A DNA stretch of 64,000 nt, taken from the NCBI GenBank assembly GCA_024103425.1, contig JAGFIS010000040.1:1-64000 (forward strand). The letters are read 5' to 3'. Shown here piece after piece: positions 26,681-35,761 of the stretch. The position numbers and the translations under genes are program-made. Source of the DNA: Chitinophagaceae bacterium (GTDB taxonomy: Bacteria; Bacteroidota; Bacteroidia; Chitinophagales; Chitinophagaceae). How positions within the stretch are numbered: position 1 is the stretch's first letter; each line of letters begins with the position of its first letter. The notes beneath the pieces are model-generated. The model did not search any database and was not told where the DNA came from. It saw only the letters and a list, made by a program, of their open reading frames with translations.

Positions 26681-26909
26681 ATACTGGTTCAAGTGTTCGG
26701 CAAAGCCGGCCACTTGGACCGATTACTGATACCTGATTGTATCAGGGAAAAACAGGACGAGATAAATCATTAGAAATTCTAGTTCACTCTCGCGGATAGA
26801 ATCTGCGAGGCACCAATAGACACAAGTGATCCTTCGGAACACTTGCGCCCGTCGTTTCTTCGTACTGGTTCAAGTATTTGCCGAAGACGGCCACTTGGAC
26901 CGGTTAGTG
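26681..26909. repeat. Two hairpin-forming repeats and a third REP-like palindrome
   Basis: The segments starting TACTGGTTCAAGT at about 26681 and 26865 share some 45 bases with a few changes. The first folds well: GGTTCAAGTG can pair with CACTTGGACC, enclosing a CGGC/GCCG stem. Between them, CACAAGTGATCCTTCGGAAC (from 26821) with following ACTTGCGCC is of the same type as the elements at 2975 and 3249. The spacer 26649-27079 has no believable gene. Confidence 0.7.
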
Positions 26910-27079
26910 GAACCTGATTGAATCGAATAGTAAGCAAACTGCTATAAATCAATTCAGGTTAGATGATGTGAGCACCTCTAACGAGCGAAAAATCAAAACA
27001 AATTGGTTTTTTACCCTTAAAATCAATTATTTTCACGCCTGCATATCCATGGGATACATTAAAACCAAACTCACAAAAA

Positions 27080-28357
27080 ATGACTCAAAACCTGTCTGCA
27101 TCTGAAAAGAATTATACTCCTCAGATTATTATTATCGGAATCCTGTTTTTCATTTTCGGTTTTGTTACCTGGCTGAACAGTACACTGATTCCTTATCTCC
27201 AGATCGCTTGTGAACTTGAGACTTCTGAGGCCGTATTGGTAACTTTTGCATTCTATATTTCTTATGCCGTGATGGCTTTCCCGTCATCATGGGTGCTTCA
27301 AAAGACAGGTTACAAGAATGGAATGATGCTGGGCCTAGTCGTAATGGCATTGGGTGCTTTACTATTTATTCCTGCTGCTAAGGCAAGAGACTATAGCATG
27401 TTCTTAACAGGACTTTTCGTTATAGGTACAGGACTTGCATTGTTGCAAACAGCTTCTAATCCATATATCACCATACTCGGCCCGTTAGAGAGCGCGGCAA
27501 AACGAATAAGCGTTATGGGTATTTGTAACAAGCTGGCGGGCGTACTGGCTCCTGCAATTATGGGTGCCTTTCTTTTGAAAGACTCAGAAGCCCTCATTGC
27601 AAAAGTCGAGGCACTTGGTGCAGTAGAAAGAGCAGTAGAATTAGATGCACTGGCTGCGAGAGTAATTAATCCATATATCGTCATCACACTTGTATTACTG
27701 GCACTGGCTGTCTTTGTGAAATTCTCTAACCTGCCCGAGGTGAAGGCTGAAGGCGAGGAAGAATCGGCTGAAGGACATGCAGACGATGGGAAAACACTTT
27801 TCAGTTTTCCTTATCTGTGGATGGGATTCATTGCTCTCTTCCTCTATGTAGGAGTTGAAGTAATGGCCGGAGATATCATTCAGATTTACGGTAAATCAAT
27901 AGGCATCAGTCTGGATATTGCCAAGCACTTTACCTCATATACCATGGTAGGAATGCTCGTTGGTTACCTCGTAGGAATTGTGGCGATTCCAAAATATTTA
28001 TCACAAACAACTGCCCTCAAATGGTCAGCTATTCTCGGTGTTATCTTTACCATTCTGGCCATCTTTACCAAAGGGTATGCTTCTATATTTTTCATAGCTA
28101 TTCTCGGTCTGGCCAACGCATTGGTGTGGCCTGCGATCTGGCCGTTGGCTATTCACGGACTGGGGCGGTTCACCAAGACCGGATCTGCATTGTTGATTAT
28201 CGGTATCGGTGGCGGTGCAATCCTTCCGAGATTATGGGCTTCATTAGGAGAGAAAATCGGCTTCCAGGAGGCTTTCTGGATTATGGTGCCTTGTTATCTC
28301 TTCATCCTCTACTTTGCGACATATGGTCATAAGTTAGGGGTGAAGGAGAAGGAATAA
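27080..28357 (+). CDS. Sugar MFS transporter, FucP/GluP type
   Basis: A 425-residue major facilitator with 12 predicted membrane helices, an inner-membrane sugar:H+ symporter by family. The first helix contains IGILFFIFGFVTWLNSTLIPYLQ, and the conserved segment ALLQTASNPYITILGP is typical of the fucose/glucose/galactose permease group, as is the C-terminal WPAIWPLAIHGLGRFTKTGSA. The central cytoplasmic loop is acidic (EGEEESAEGHADDG). No sugar-catabolic gene is adjacent, so the substrate is probably glucose or galactose but cannot be decided. Monocistronic. Confidence 0.88.
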   Translation: MTQNLSASEKNYTPQIIIIGILFFIFGFVTWLNSTLIPYLQIACELETSEAVLVTFAFYISYAVMAFPSSWVLQKTGYKNGMMLGLVVMALGALLFIPAAKARDYSMFLTGLFVIGTGLALLQTASNPYITILGPLESAAKRISVMGICNKLAGVLAPAIMGAFLLKDSEALIAKVEALGAVERAVELDALAARVINPYIVITLVLLALAVFVKFSNLPEVKAEGEEESAEGHADDGKTLFSFPYLWMGFIALFLYVGVEVMAGDIIQIYGKSIGISLDIAKHFTSYTMVGMLVGYLVGIVAIPKYLSQTTALKWSAILGVIFTILAIFTKGYASIFFIAILGLANALVWPAIWPLAIHGLGRFTKTGSALLIIGIGGGAILPRLWASLGEKIGFQEAFWIMVPCYLFILYFATYGHKLGVKEKE

Positions 28358-28477
28358 TAAGCAATTCCCTATTGCCCGCGTAAACGTTGATAATAACAAC
28401 ATCTTTTCAATAGTCTTTTCATAGAATTATTCTTTCACTGAAATAAAATAAATAAGGAAACCAAGATTGAAAAACGT

Positions 28478-29047
28478 TTGAAACACTGGTACCTGTTATT
28501 AATCACCGGTCTCTTGTTTATCGCTTTAAGTATTTGGGTATTTATGACGCCAATCGCCTCCTTTCTCGCTTTGGCATGGGTATTCAGTATAGGATTCGTA
28601 ATTGCAGGACTTTCGGAAATTATTTACAGCATTGCCAACAGGAAGGAACTCAGAAGCTGGGGATGGTATCTTACGGGTGGAATACTCACTTTTCTAATCG
28701 GATTTCATCTGTCGCTCAGGCCTGAATTAACAGCTCTCGTACTCTGTTACTACATTGCTTTCTGGTTGCTTTTCCGCTCCATAATGCAGATTGGTAACGC
28801 CTTTGAAATAAAAGATATCGGAATCAAAAACTGGGGTTGGGTATTCGTATTTGGTCTGCTTGGAGTCGTTGCAGCTCTTATTCTTTTATGGAATCCTGTA
28901 ATTACGAGTATCACCGTAATCTACTGGTTAAGTTTCGGAATCTTATCGTATGGCATACTGCAAATCGTACTTGCCTTTGAATTTAGAAAACTTAAAGTCA
29001 AAATTGAAAACATAAAAGACGGAGTAAGGGAATTTCTTTCCCGTTAA
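28478..29047 (+). CDS. HdeD family membrane protein (DUF308)
   Basis: A 189-residue protein with six hydrophobic helices arranged as three repeated hairpins, and the motif SWGWYLTGGILTFLIGFHLS that marks HdeD/DUF308 proteins. The E. coli member is linked to acid resistance at high cell density; the mechanism is unknown. The start is TTG at 28478 (no ATG or GTG is in place), giving MKHWYLLLITGLLF. The last 20 residues are charged and cytosolic. Neighbours give no functional hint. Confidence 0.8.
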   Translation: MKHWYLLLITGLLFIALSIWVFMTPIASFLALAWVFSIGFVIAGLSEIIYSIANRKELRSWGWYLTGGILTFLIGFHLSLRPELTALVLCYYIAFWLLFRSIMQIGNAFEIKDIGIKNWGWVFVFGLLGVVAALILLWNPVITSITVIYWLSFGILSYGILQIVLAFEFRKLKVKIENIKDGVREFLSR

Positions 29048-29155
29048 GTTTCGTTTTCGACCGGCCGGTAAACTTTAACACACCAATCTCCGGAATCGGG
29101 GTATTACCTCCTTTGTTGTTCTTACCTTTAGGTCTGAAAAGCAAAACGCGACTCC

Positions 29156-29548
29156 ATGAAAAGTATAACAGGCCTGATTTTGATATTGCTCTTGTCAGCA
29201 GTTGCTTTGACGGGTTGCGAAAAAGATAAAATAGCTTGTTCAGACGACCGCGCCTTCTGTGCCCTGGTTCAGCAGGAAAATTATGATGATCTTGTTCCCA
29301 TCATCAACAAATTCCTGAAAAAGCAGAACAGAAACCTTACAGACACTCAACAGCTCAACCAATTGAAAGATTGGCTAGAATGTAAAAGCTGTGTTTCCTA
29401 TGTGGAACTCCTTTGCAATTCATGTGTTTATACCCTTCCTCCTCAAAGCGAACTGCTGGTCCGTTTTTCAGTAAACGGACAACAAGTAGATAAAGTGTTG
29501 GACGTGATAATGGACAAACCGCTGAGAATCCGGGAGTTTCACCAATAA
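29156..29548 (+). CDS. Cysteine-rich lipoprotein of unknown function
   Basis: A 130-residue lipoprotein with signal MKSITGLILILLLSAVALTGC (lipobox LTGC, Cys 21). The mature part has six more cysteines in the pattern CSDDRAFC, ECKSC, LCNSC, which suggests three disulphides in the periplasm or at the cell surface. The final part (PPQSELLVRFSVNGQQVDKVLDV) looks like a beta segment. No family was recognised. A box resembling TAnnTTTA lies about 30 bases upstream of the start. Confidence 0.7.
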   Translation: MKSITGLILILLLSAVALTGCEKDKIACSDDRAFCALVQQENYDDLVPIINKFLKKQNRNLTDTQQLNQLKDWLECKSCVSYVELLCNSCVYTLPPQSELLVRFSVNGQQVDKVLDVIMDKPLRIREFHQ

Positions 29549-29702
29549 AAAAATATCTATCTCTCCAGGGTGTATATCGGCATAACTTATCAACAGCATT
29601 TCCTTTCTACGGTTATTTTATAGAACTTTGCGGCACAAAATAAAATAGCCTGACAGGCTGAGTACGCAACTAATTCAAAAACAAGGACAAATAACTATCA
29701 AA

Positions 29703-31157
29703 ATGAACACCCAAGTCGGATTTGAAGAGCACCTGGATGCTCATGTAAAAAGAGAAAGAGCCGCAGTAAAGCTGGCCAGTAAAACCGGTCAACTTCTCTA
29801 TGACAAAGGAGTAGAACTGGTATTTTTCAGAAATCATTTGGTAGACTTGCCCATCGCAGAGATTCTCCACCTGCACGAGTATGCAAGAAATGTAATTGAG
29901 AAACCTGTAGATGTGCACATCTCCTCAGATCTGGCAGAAGCTTTAACAGCGATAGATCTCGCTCCGTCTAAGCTGGATATCGGCAGGTTGGCTTATGAAT
30001 ACACGCAGGCAAAAGGCAAATACAAAGATGATAAGATAGCCTTCCTGAAGGATACCCTGAAAGATTTTATCGGTCAGGACAAATTCAAGATGGTACCGCG
30101 AGACGTTGTGCTATACGGATTCGGACGTATCGGACGCCTGGCTGCAAGAGAGTTGATCCAACAGGCAGGTAAAGGTCAGCAATTGAGACTCAGAGCCATC
30201 GTAACCAGAGATAAAGACCCGGAAATGATTGAAAAGCGCGCTGCTTTATTGAGGAGTGATTCTGTACACGGTGCATTTAATGGTACTGTGGTTGTTGATA
30301 AGGAGCACAATGCAATGATCATTAACGGAATGATCGTTCAGATGATCAGTGCCAACAATCCTGAGGATATCGACTACACTCAATACGGAATCAACAATGC
30401 ATTGATTATCGACAATACGGGTGCGTTCAGGGATAAGGAAGCATTGGGCAGGCATCTAAAAGCTAAGGGCGTATCCAAAGTTATCCTGACAGCCCCGGGT
30501 AAAGAGATCCCTAATATTGTTTACGGAATCAATCAGGATGAACTGGATCTGGAGAACGACAGCATTTTCTCTGCAGCTTCCTGCACGACTAATGCAATCT
30601 CCCCTATCCTAAAGGTGATGGAAGACAAGTTTGGTATTGTAAAAGGCCACATAGAAACTGTTCACGCATACACTAACGACCAGAACCTGTTAGACAACAT
30701 GCACAAGAAGCCCAGGAGAGGGCGCTCAGCTGCTATCAATATGGTAATCACTTCTACCGGTGCCGCAAAAGCGGTTACCAAGGTAATTCCGTCTCTGGCT
30801 AACAAACTAACTGCAAATGCAGTACGCGTGCCAACCCCGAACGGATCGCTGGCAATCATGTCGCTGGAATTAGGAAAAGAAGCTTCTGTTGAAGATGTAA
30901 ATAATGCAGTGAAGGATGAAGCTCTGAATGGTAAACTGATTAACCAAATTTACTATTCGGTTGATGACGAATTGGTTTCTACCGACATTATCGGTAACAC
31001 ATGCTGCGCTGTGTTCGATTCTCCTGCAACACTCGTTTCTAACGATAAAAAGAATGTTGTGCTCTATACCTGGTACGACAATGAGTACGGTTATACAAAA
31101 CAGGTAATCCGCTTGGCAAAACACGTTGCAGGCGTAAGAAGGCTGATCTATTATTAA
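29703..31157 (+). CDS. gap: Glyceraldehyde-3-phosphate dehydrogenase, long form
   Basis: Oxidises glyceraldehyde 3-phosphate to 1,3-bisphosphoglycerate with NAD(P). The catalytic part begins about residue 134 (VVLYGFGRIGRLAARELI, dinucleotide loop) and contains the active-site Cys 294 in SAASCTTNAISP, plus the downstream ETVHAYTNDQNLLDN and WYDNEYGYTKQVIRLA. The first ~130 residues are an extra, mainly helical domain absent from ordinary 335-residue GAPDHs; long forms of this type occur in Bacteroidota. The extra domain's role is not known to me. Single gene with a strong terminator. Confidence 0.93.
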   Translation: MNTQVGFEEHLDAHVKRERAAVKLASKTGQLLYDKGVELVFFRNHLVDLPIAEILHLHEYARNVIEKPVDVHISSDLAEALTAIDLAPSKLDIGRLAYEYTQAKGKYKDDKIAFLKDTLKDFIGQDKFKMVPRDVVLYGFGRIGRLAARELIQQAGKGQQLRLRAIVTRDKDPEMIEKRAALLRSDSVHGAFNGTVVVDKEHNAMIINGMIVQMISANNPEDIDYTQYGINNALIIDNTGAFRDKEALGRHLKAKGVSKVILTAPGKEIPNIVYGINQDELDLENDSIFSAASCTTNAISPILKVMEDKFGIVKGHIETVHAYTNDQNLLDNMHKKPRRGRSAAINMVITSTGAAKAVTKVIPSLANKLTANAVRVPTPNGSLAIMSLELGKEASVEDVNNAVKDEALNGKLINQIYYSVDDELVSTDIIGNTCCAVFDSPATLVSNDKKNVVLYTWYDNEYGYTKQVIRLAKHVAGVRRLIYY

Positions 31158-31178
31158 TGGATGAGATTTAAAGATTTG

Positions 31179-31214
31179 AAAGTGGATGAAATTTCTTTCA
31201 TCCACTTTTTTTCT
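31179..31214 (+). terminator. Strong terminator of gap
   Basis: AAAGTGGATGAAA (31179-31191) pairs perfectly with TTTCATCCACTTT (31196-31208) around TTTC; a T-rich tract follows. Confidence 0.92.
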
Positions 31215-31275
31215 TTTAGTAACTTCATGTGATAAGAATCTCCATTCAAAACCTTTTAAACAGAAGCTTTCGGCC

Positions 31276-31776
31276 ATGGCCCAATACAAAGTAAGCGCAA
31301 CAGATTCTAAAACTTTCCCTCTGACACTTGATAACACCAATATGGGGGTACTGATTTACAAGAAATGGTATTCACTTGATGCAGAAATCCATCTGGCTGA
31401 CGGTTCTCAATTCTACCTTCAATCTCCGGGATTCTGGAGTAATAAAATTGAGCTGAAAGATGCCAACCAGACCACCTTACTGGATTTCAATCTAAGATGG
31501 TCAGGGATTATCATCAATACTTTCTTTGATGATTATAAGGATAAACTATTACTGAAACACCATGGCCTCCTCAATTACAAATATACTTTGCTCAATGAAG
31601 CTAAAGAGGAACTACTGTTTGTGGAAGCGGATTTTAAATGGAAGAGATTTAAGTTTGATTTTACATTCAATACAACGCCGTTATTTGATGGACTGATGCA
31701 CAAAGAATTGATATTGCTCAATGCTGCTCACTGTGTCAATTACTATATGACTATGATAGCAGCAGCATCAGCATAA
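31276..31776 (+). CDS. Unknown protein, possibly LURP-one/tubby-like barrel
   Basis: A 166-residue soluble protein. The ATG at 31276 (MAQYKVSATD) was chosen because an upstream in-frame start would lie in the gap terminator. The sequence is a series of amphipathic strands (GVLIYKKWYSLDAEIHLADG, TTLLDFNLRWSGIIINTFF, LLFVEADFKWKRFKFDF) and ends in a hydrophobic C-terminal helix (HCVNYYMTMIAAASA). The strand order and final buried helix recall the LURP-one/tubby beta-barrel fold, but this is a weak impression. It converges with rseP. Function unknown. Confidence 0.6.
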   Translation: MAQYKVSATDSKTFPLTLDNTNMGVLIYKKWYSLDAEIHLADGSQFYLQSPGFWSNKIELKDANQTTLLDFNLRWSGIIINTFFDDYKDKLLLKHHGLLNYKYTLLNEAKEELLFVEADFKWKRFKFDFTFNTTPLFDGLMHKELILLNAAHCVNYYMTMIAAASA

Positions 31777-31803
31777 CTCAGAACACGTTGAATTATCAGA
31801 ATG

Positions 31804-33189
31804 CTAATGCCCCCTGCCGTATCCAAACCAGTCGTTGAAGTTGACGTAAATCAACAAGGCAAAAAGGATTACCATTCCTACAATTTGCGCATATTCCAGA
31901 AACTTATCACTCGGTTTCCGACCGGTGATCATCTCTGCCAAAGTGAATACCACATGTCCTCCGTCTAATGCCGGAATCGGCAGCAGGTTCATGAAGGCAA
32001 GTATTATAGAAAAGAAGGCAGTAATCTTCCAGAATGCTTCCCAGTTCCAGCCGTTATCGGGAAAGATGGTAGCCATAGTTTTAAATCCGCCTAATCCTTT
32101 ATAGGCTTCTGTCTCAGGACTTAAAATCAATTTGAACTGCTGAACATACATATCCAGTTGCTTGCCCGTCATCCTCACACCGGCAGGGAAAGATTCAAAG
32201 AAGCCGTATTTCTTCTTTTCCTGCTTGAGGTAACCCAGACTATCCAGCTGGTCGCCTGCCACTGCAAAGAAGCCTATTTTACCGGCTGAATCAACAGGCA
32301 CTTCCCTATGAATAACCTCTCCTCCTCTTTCAATCGTCAGATCAACAGAGCTGTCTTTGTAGGCAGCCAAAACAGGAGCCATCTCGTCAAAATAGGTTAC
32401 CGGCAGGCTGTCAACAGCTAATATTTTATCATACACCTCCAAACCTGCCTTTTCAGCATTTGATGTTTCATCGGCAAACCCTCCGATAATAACCGGTTGC
32501 CGTGGCATCACGAGCGGATTTCGGCTTTTCTTTTTCTCTACAAGCTGGCCAATCAGGTTGATGGGGACATGAATCGTTTCCTGCACACCGTTCCTCTTCA
32601 CTTCTATCTCTTTACCCAAAAGAATTTTGGCAGTGAGATCATCGAAGTATTCAATCGGTTCTCCGTTGATTGATACAATCTCATCACCTGTCCTCAAACC
32701 GATATCTGACATCAGACTGTCCGTTACCCAAATACCGCCGTTAAGATTTTTCATCGGGAGCTTTGTCTCACCCCAGGTATAGAGAATCATCGCATAGATA
32801 AAGAAGGCCAGCAGCACATTCATGGTAACTCCTGCCACCATAATAATCAGCCTTTGCCAAGCCGGCTTGCTCCTGAACTCCCACGGTTGTGGGGGCTGTT
32901 TCATCTGTTCCTTATCCATGCTCTCGTCAATCATACCAGCAATCTTCACATAACCTCCTAACGGCAGCCATCCGATTCCGTATTCAGTACCCTTTACTTT
33001 CTTCTTAAAAATGGAAAACCAGGGATCAAAGAAGAGATAGAACTTCTCCACACGGCATTTGAACCACTTGGCTGTGATAAAATGTCCGAACTCGTGTATA
33101 ATTACGAGGATAGAGAGCGATAAAAGAAGGTATGCAACCTGCAGGCCTACGCCTGGCCAGTTAATTGCTAATATGCTGATGCTTGTCAC
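31804..33189 (-). CDS. rseP: RIP metalloprotease RseP (site-2 protease)
   Basis: An intramembrane zinc protease that cuts anti-sigma factors and leftover signal peptides. The 461-residue protein has HEFGH (32-36) in the first membrane helix, periplasmic PDZ-like domains (about 130-330) with GDEIVSINGEPIEYFDD and a second EVYDKILAVDS, and the C-terminal LLPIPALDGGHVVF with the Asp that completes the zinc site. It lies 40 bp downstream of dxr on the same strand, an rseP-dxr pairing that is frequent in bacteria. Confidence 0.95.
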   Translation of the reverse strand: MTSISILAINWPGVGLQVAYLLLSLSILVIIHEFGHFITAKWFKCRVEKFYLFFDPWFSIFKKKVKGTEYGIGWLPLGGYVKIAGMIDESMDKEQMKQPPQPWEFRSKPAWQRLIIMVAGVTMNVLLAFFIYAMILYTWGETKLPMKNLNGGIWVTDSLMSDIGLRTGDEIVSINGEPIEYFDDLTAKILLGKEIEVKRNGVQETIHVPINLIGQLVEKKKSRNPLVMPRQPVIIGGFADETSNAEKAGLEVYDKILAVDSLPVTYFDEMAPVLAAYKDSSVDLTIERGGEVIHREVPVDSAGKIGFFAVAGDQLDSLGYLKQEKKKYGFFESFPAGVRMTGKQLDMYVQQFKLILSPETEAYKGLGGFKTMATIFPDNGWNWEAFWKITAFFSIILAFMNLLPIPALDGGHVVFTLAEMITGRKPSDKFLEYAQIVGMVILFALLIYVNFNDWFGYGRGH

Positions 33190-33229
33190 TTTTCAGTATG
33201 TGGTTTACGAAAATATTTTCGGATTTATC

Positions 33230-34396
33230 TTATAAATTAATCAAAGAGGCAGCAAAATTACGGGCCTCACCGTCGCTTTCAAAATATTCGGAAAGATTTG
33301 GCTTTTCTATAAAATGTACCTGTTCGAGGGTTTTTTCAACTACGGCGGTCATATCCAAAAATCCGATCCGGTTATTCAAAAATGCCCATACGGCAATCTC
33401 ATTGGCAGCATTCAACACTGCCGGCATATTACCACCTTTTTCAAGGGCCATACGGGCGAGAGCAAGATTTCTGAAGGTCTTGGTATCCGGCTCTTCAAAC
33501 TCAAGAGCTGCCATCTTCCTGAAATCAATCCGCGGATTATCTGTCTTATGCCTCGTCGGAAACGAAAGGGCGTATTGAATCGGCAACCTCATATCCGGAA
33601 CAGCAAGCTGAGCTTTCACACTGCCGTCTTCAAATTGAATCATACTCTGGATGATACTCTGTCTGTGGACTATAACCTCAATCTGCTGAGGTTCCAGATT
33701 GAAAAGCCACTTGGCGGCAATCATTTCAAGCCCTTTGTTCATCAGAGTAGCAGAATCAATAGTCACCTTCGCCCCCATATTCCAGTTAGGATGCTGCAGA
33801 GCGTGATGCCGCTTGATATTGACCAGGTAATTAGGCTTTCGGCCAAGGAATGGACCTCCGCTGGCTGTGAGGATAACTTTTTCAATCTTATTCCTGCCCT
33901 CACCTACCAGACACTGAAAAATTGCTGAATTACTACTGTTAACGGGGATTATCGGCACCTGCTTTTCTACTGCCAGTTTCATCAGCAAATCACCGGCCAC
34001 CACCAGGGCCTCTTTATTCGCCAGTGCAATCACTTTGCCATGCTCAAGAGCTATAATAGTCGGTTTAAGGCCGGCAAAACCCACTATAGCTGAGACCATG
34101 ATATCGTAAGTATCAAACTCGGCAGCCTGCTCAATGGCTTTATCCCCTGCAAAAACTTTGATATCTGTAGAGGCAAGTGCCTCTTTAACGGCGAGATATT
34201 TTCTCTCCTCACCGATTACCACAGCATTAGGCCGAAACTGCAGCGCCTGTTCTATCAGCAGGCTCTCGTTATTCTGAGCCGTCAGGATATCGACCTCAAA
34301 CTCATCGGGTAAAGCCTTGATTACCTTGAGTGCCTGCGTTCCTATAGATCCCGTAGAGCCAAAAATTGCAATCTTTCGTTTCTTATCCTCAGCCAT
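33230..34396 (-). CDS. dxr: 1-deoxy-D-xylulose 5-phosphate reductoisomerase
   Basis: Converts DXP to 2-C-methylerythritol 4-phosphate with NADPH, the committed step of the MEP isoprenoid pathway. The 388-residue protein has the NADPH loop IFGSTGSIGTQALKVI (10-25), LANKEALVVAGDLLM, the metal/substrate site PVNSSNSAIFQCL (the family PVDSEHNA segment, here with changes) and the catalytic region VTIDSATLMNKGLEMIAAKWLF. Last but one gene of a long minus-strand run; argH ends 33 bp upstream with a weak hairpin (CCGCT/AGCGG) between, so separation from the arginine operon is unclear. Confidence 0.95.
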   Translation of the reverse strand: MAEDKKRKIAIFGSTGSIGTQALKVIKALPDEFEVDILTAQNNESLLIEQALQFRPNAVVIGEERKYLAVKEALASTDIKVFAGDKAIEQAAEFDTYDIMVSAIVGFAGLKPTIIALEHGKVIALANKEALVVAGDLLMKLAVEKQVPIIPVNSSNSAIFQCLVGEGRNKIEKVILTASGGPFLGRKPNYLVNIKRHHALQHPNWNMGAKVTIDSATLMNKGLEMIAAKWLFNLEPQQIEVIVHRQSIIQSMIQFEDGSVKAQLAVPDMRLPIQYALSFPTRHKTDNPRIDFRKMAALEFEEPDTKTFRNLALARMALEKGGNMPAVLNAANEIAVWAFLNNRIGFLDMTAVVEKTLEQVHFIEKPNLSEYFESDGEARNFAASLINL

Positions 34397-34429
34397 AATA
34401 AAGAATCTCCGCTAACGGAAAGCGGCAAT

Positions 34430-35761
34430 TTACTGCAATAATTTTTTTAATGCCAGATTGACCTCGTCAAAATTAAACAGCTGAAGTGTTTTTTGCAGCA
34501 TTTTGGCGATTTCTTCATTGTGTAAATTACCCGCAGATCCTTCGTGGGTATGATGTAATTCACCGGAAGACCGGAAAGTACCCTCTGCCACCTGCATTCC
34601 GATTTCCCTGTAGGCATCTCTCAAAGGAGTACCCTGCAATACAAGTTTATTCATCTCTTCAACAGTGAAGAGGTGAAGGTATTTCTCATCATTCAGAATA
34701 TCTTTTCTGATGGAAACATTGCTGAACATCAGGTGCATCATCCCAATACAATCTTTCAGATGGCCAATAACCGGAAATACTATCTCTTTAATCAATTGAA
34801 AATCACGATGATAACCGGATGGCAGATTGCTAATGACAGACTGTATAACTGCAGGTGCCGATTGAATCTGATTGCATCTGGCACGGACTAATTCCAAAAC
34901 ATCAGGGTTTTTCTTATGCGGCATGATACTGCTGCCGGTTGTCAGTTCATCAGGAAAACTGATGAACCCGAAATTCTGGTTCATAAACACACAGCCGTCC
35001 ATTGCACATTTTGCCAGTGTAGCAGCAATATTGGAAAGCCCCTGTAAAAAGATGCGCTCTACCTTTCCGCGCCCCATTTGCGCATATACGACATTGTGGT
35101 CCAAATCGCTGAATCCTAACAATTGAGTTGTGAGCGTCCGATTGATGGGAAATGAGCTGCCATACCCCGCTGCGCTGCCTAACGGATTCTTATTTACGAG
35201 TAACCATGCAGGATATAGTGAAGCTATATCATCCGCGAGACTCTCGGCATAAGCCCCGAACCATAGACCGAACGAAGAAGGCATCGCCAGTTGGAAATGG
35301 GTGTATCCCGGTAATAGATCATTTTTATGTTCTTCGCTCCTTTGCTGAAATAATTCAAAAAGACGCTCAGTCAGCCTGATAATCTCTTCCAGCTCATTTC
35401 TCAGATATAACTTTAAATCTACCAGCACCTGGTCGTTGCGGGAACGTGCCGCATGTATCTTCTTACCGGCATCTCCCAATTGTTGGGTAAGCAGTAATTC
35501 TATCTGCGAGTGAATGTCTTCAACTCCATCTTCCAGGGAAAAATTTCCTTTTTCAATTTCTTTATAGATAGCTTTCAAGGCAGCCCGGAGCGAACTCAAT
35601 TCTTCTTTAGTCAACAACCCTATCGACTCCAGCATCTGAATATGAGCGAGAGACCCCAACACATCATACCTGGCTAACAGCACATCTAATTCACGATCTT
35701 TTCCAACCGTAAATTTTTCTACTTCCTTCAGTGAATCAGTATCTTTTTGCCAGAGTTTCAT
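34430..35761 (-). CDS. argH: Argininosuccinate lyase
   Basis: Splits argininosuccinate into arginine and fumarate, the last step of arginine synthesis; homotetramer. The 443-residue protein has the superfamily regions HAARSRNDQV (103-112), PGYTHFQLAMP (151-161) and the signature GSSIMPHKKNPD (276-287), whose Ser is the catalytic acid/base. The start codon overlaps the argE stop (35758-35761), so it is translated in an operon. It is the last arginine gene of the cluster in transcription order. Confidence 0.97.
   Translation of the reverse strand: MKLWQKDTDSLKEVEKFTVGKDRELDVLLARYDVLGSLAHIQMLESIGLLTKEELSSLRAALKAIYKEIEKGNFSLEDGVEDIHSQIELLLTQQLGDAGKKIHAARSRNDQVLVDLKLYLRNELEEIIRLTERLFELFQQRSEEHKNDLLPGYTHFQLAMPSSFGLWFGAYAESLADDIASLYPAWLLVNKNPLGSAAGYGSSFPINRTLTTQLLGFSDLDHNVVYAQMGRGKVERIFLQGLSNIAATLAKCAMDGCVFMNQNFGFISFPDELTTGSSIMPHKKNPDVLELVRARCNQIQSAPAVIQSVISNLPSGYHRDFQLIKEIVFPVIGHLKDCIGMMHLMFSNVSIRKDILNDEKYLHLFTVEEMNKLVLQGTPLRDAYREIGMQVAEGTFRSSGELHHTHEGSAGNLHNEEIAKMLQKTLQLFNFDEVNLALKKLLQ

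Noticed and set aside
31186..31275. Upstream extension of the 31276 gene that looks like a lipoprotein signal (LLVTSC)
   Set aside because: The ATG would lie within the perfect gap terminator and the lipobox is followed by a second, better start; kept as a remote option only.
34397..34429. Terminator between argH and dxr
   Set aside because: The stem CCGCT/AGCGG is only five pairs and lacks a proper T-tract, so it was not listed as a terminator.
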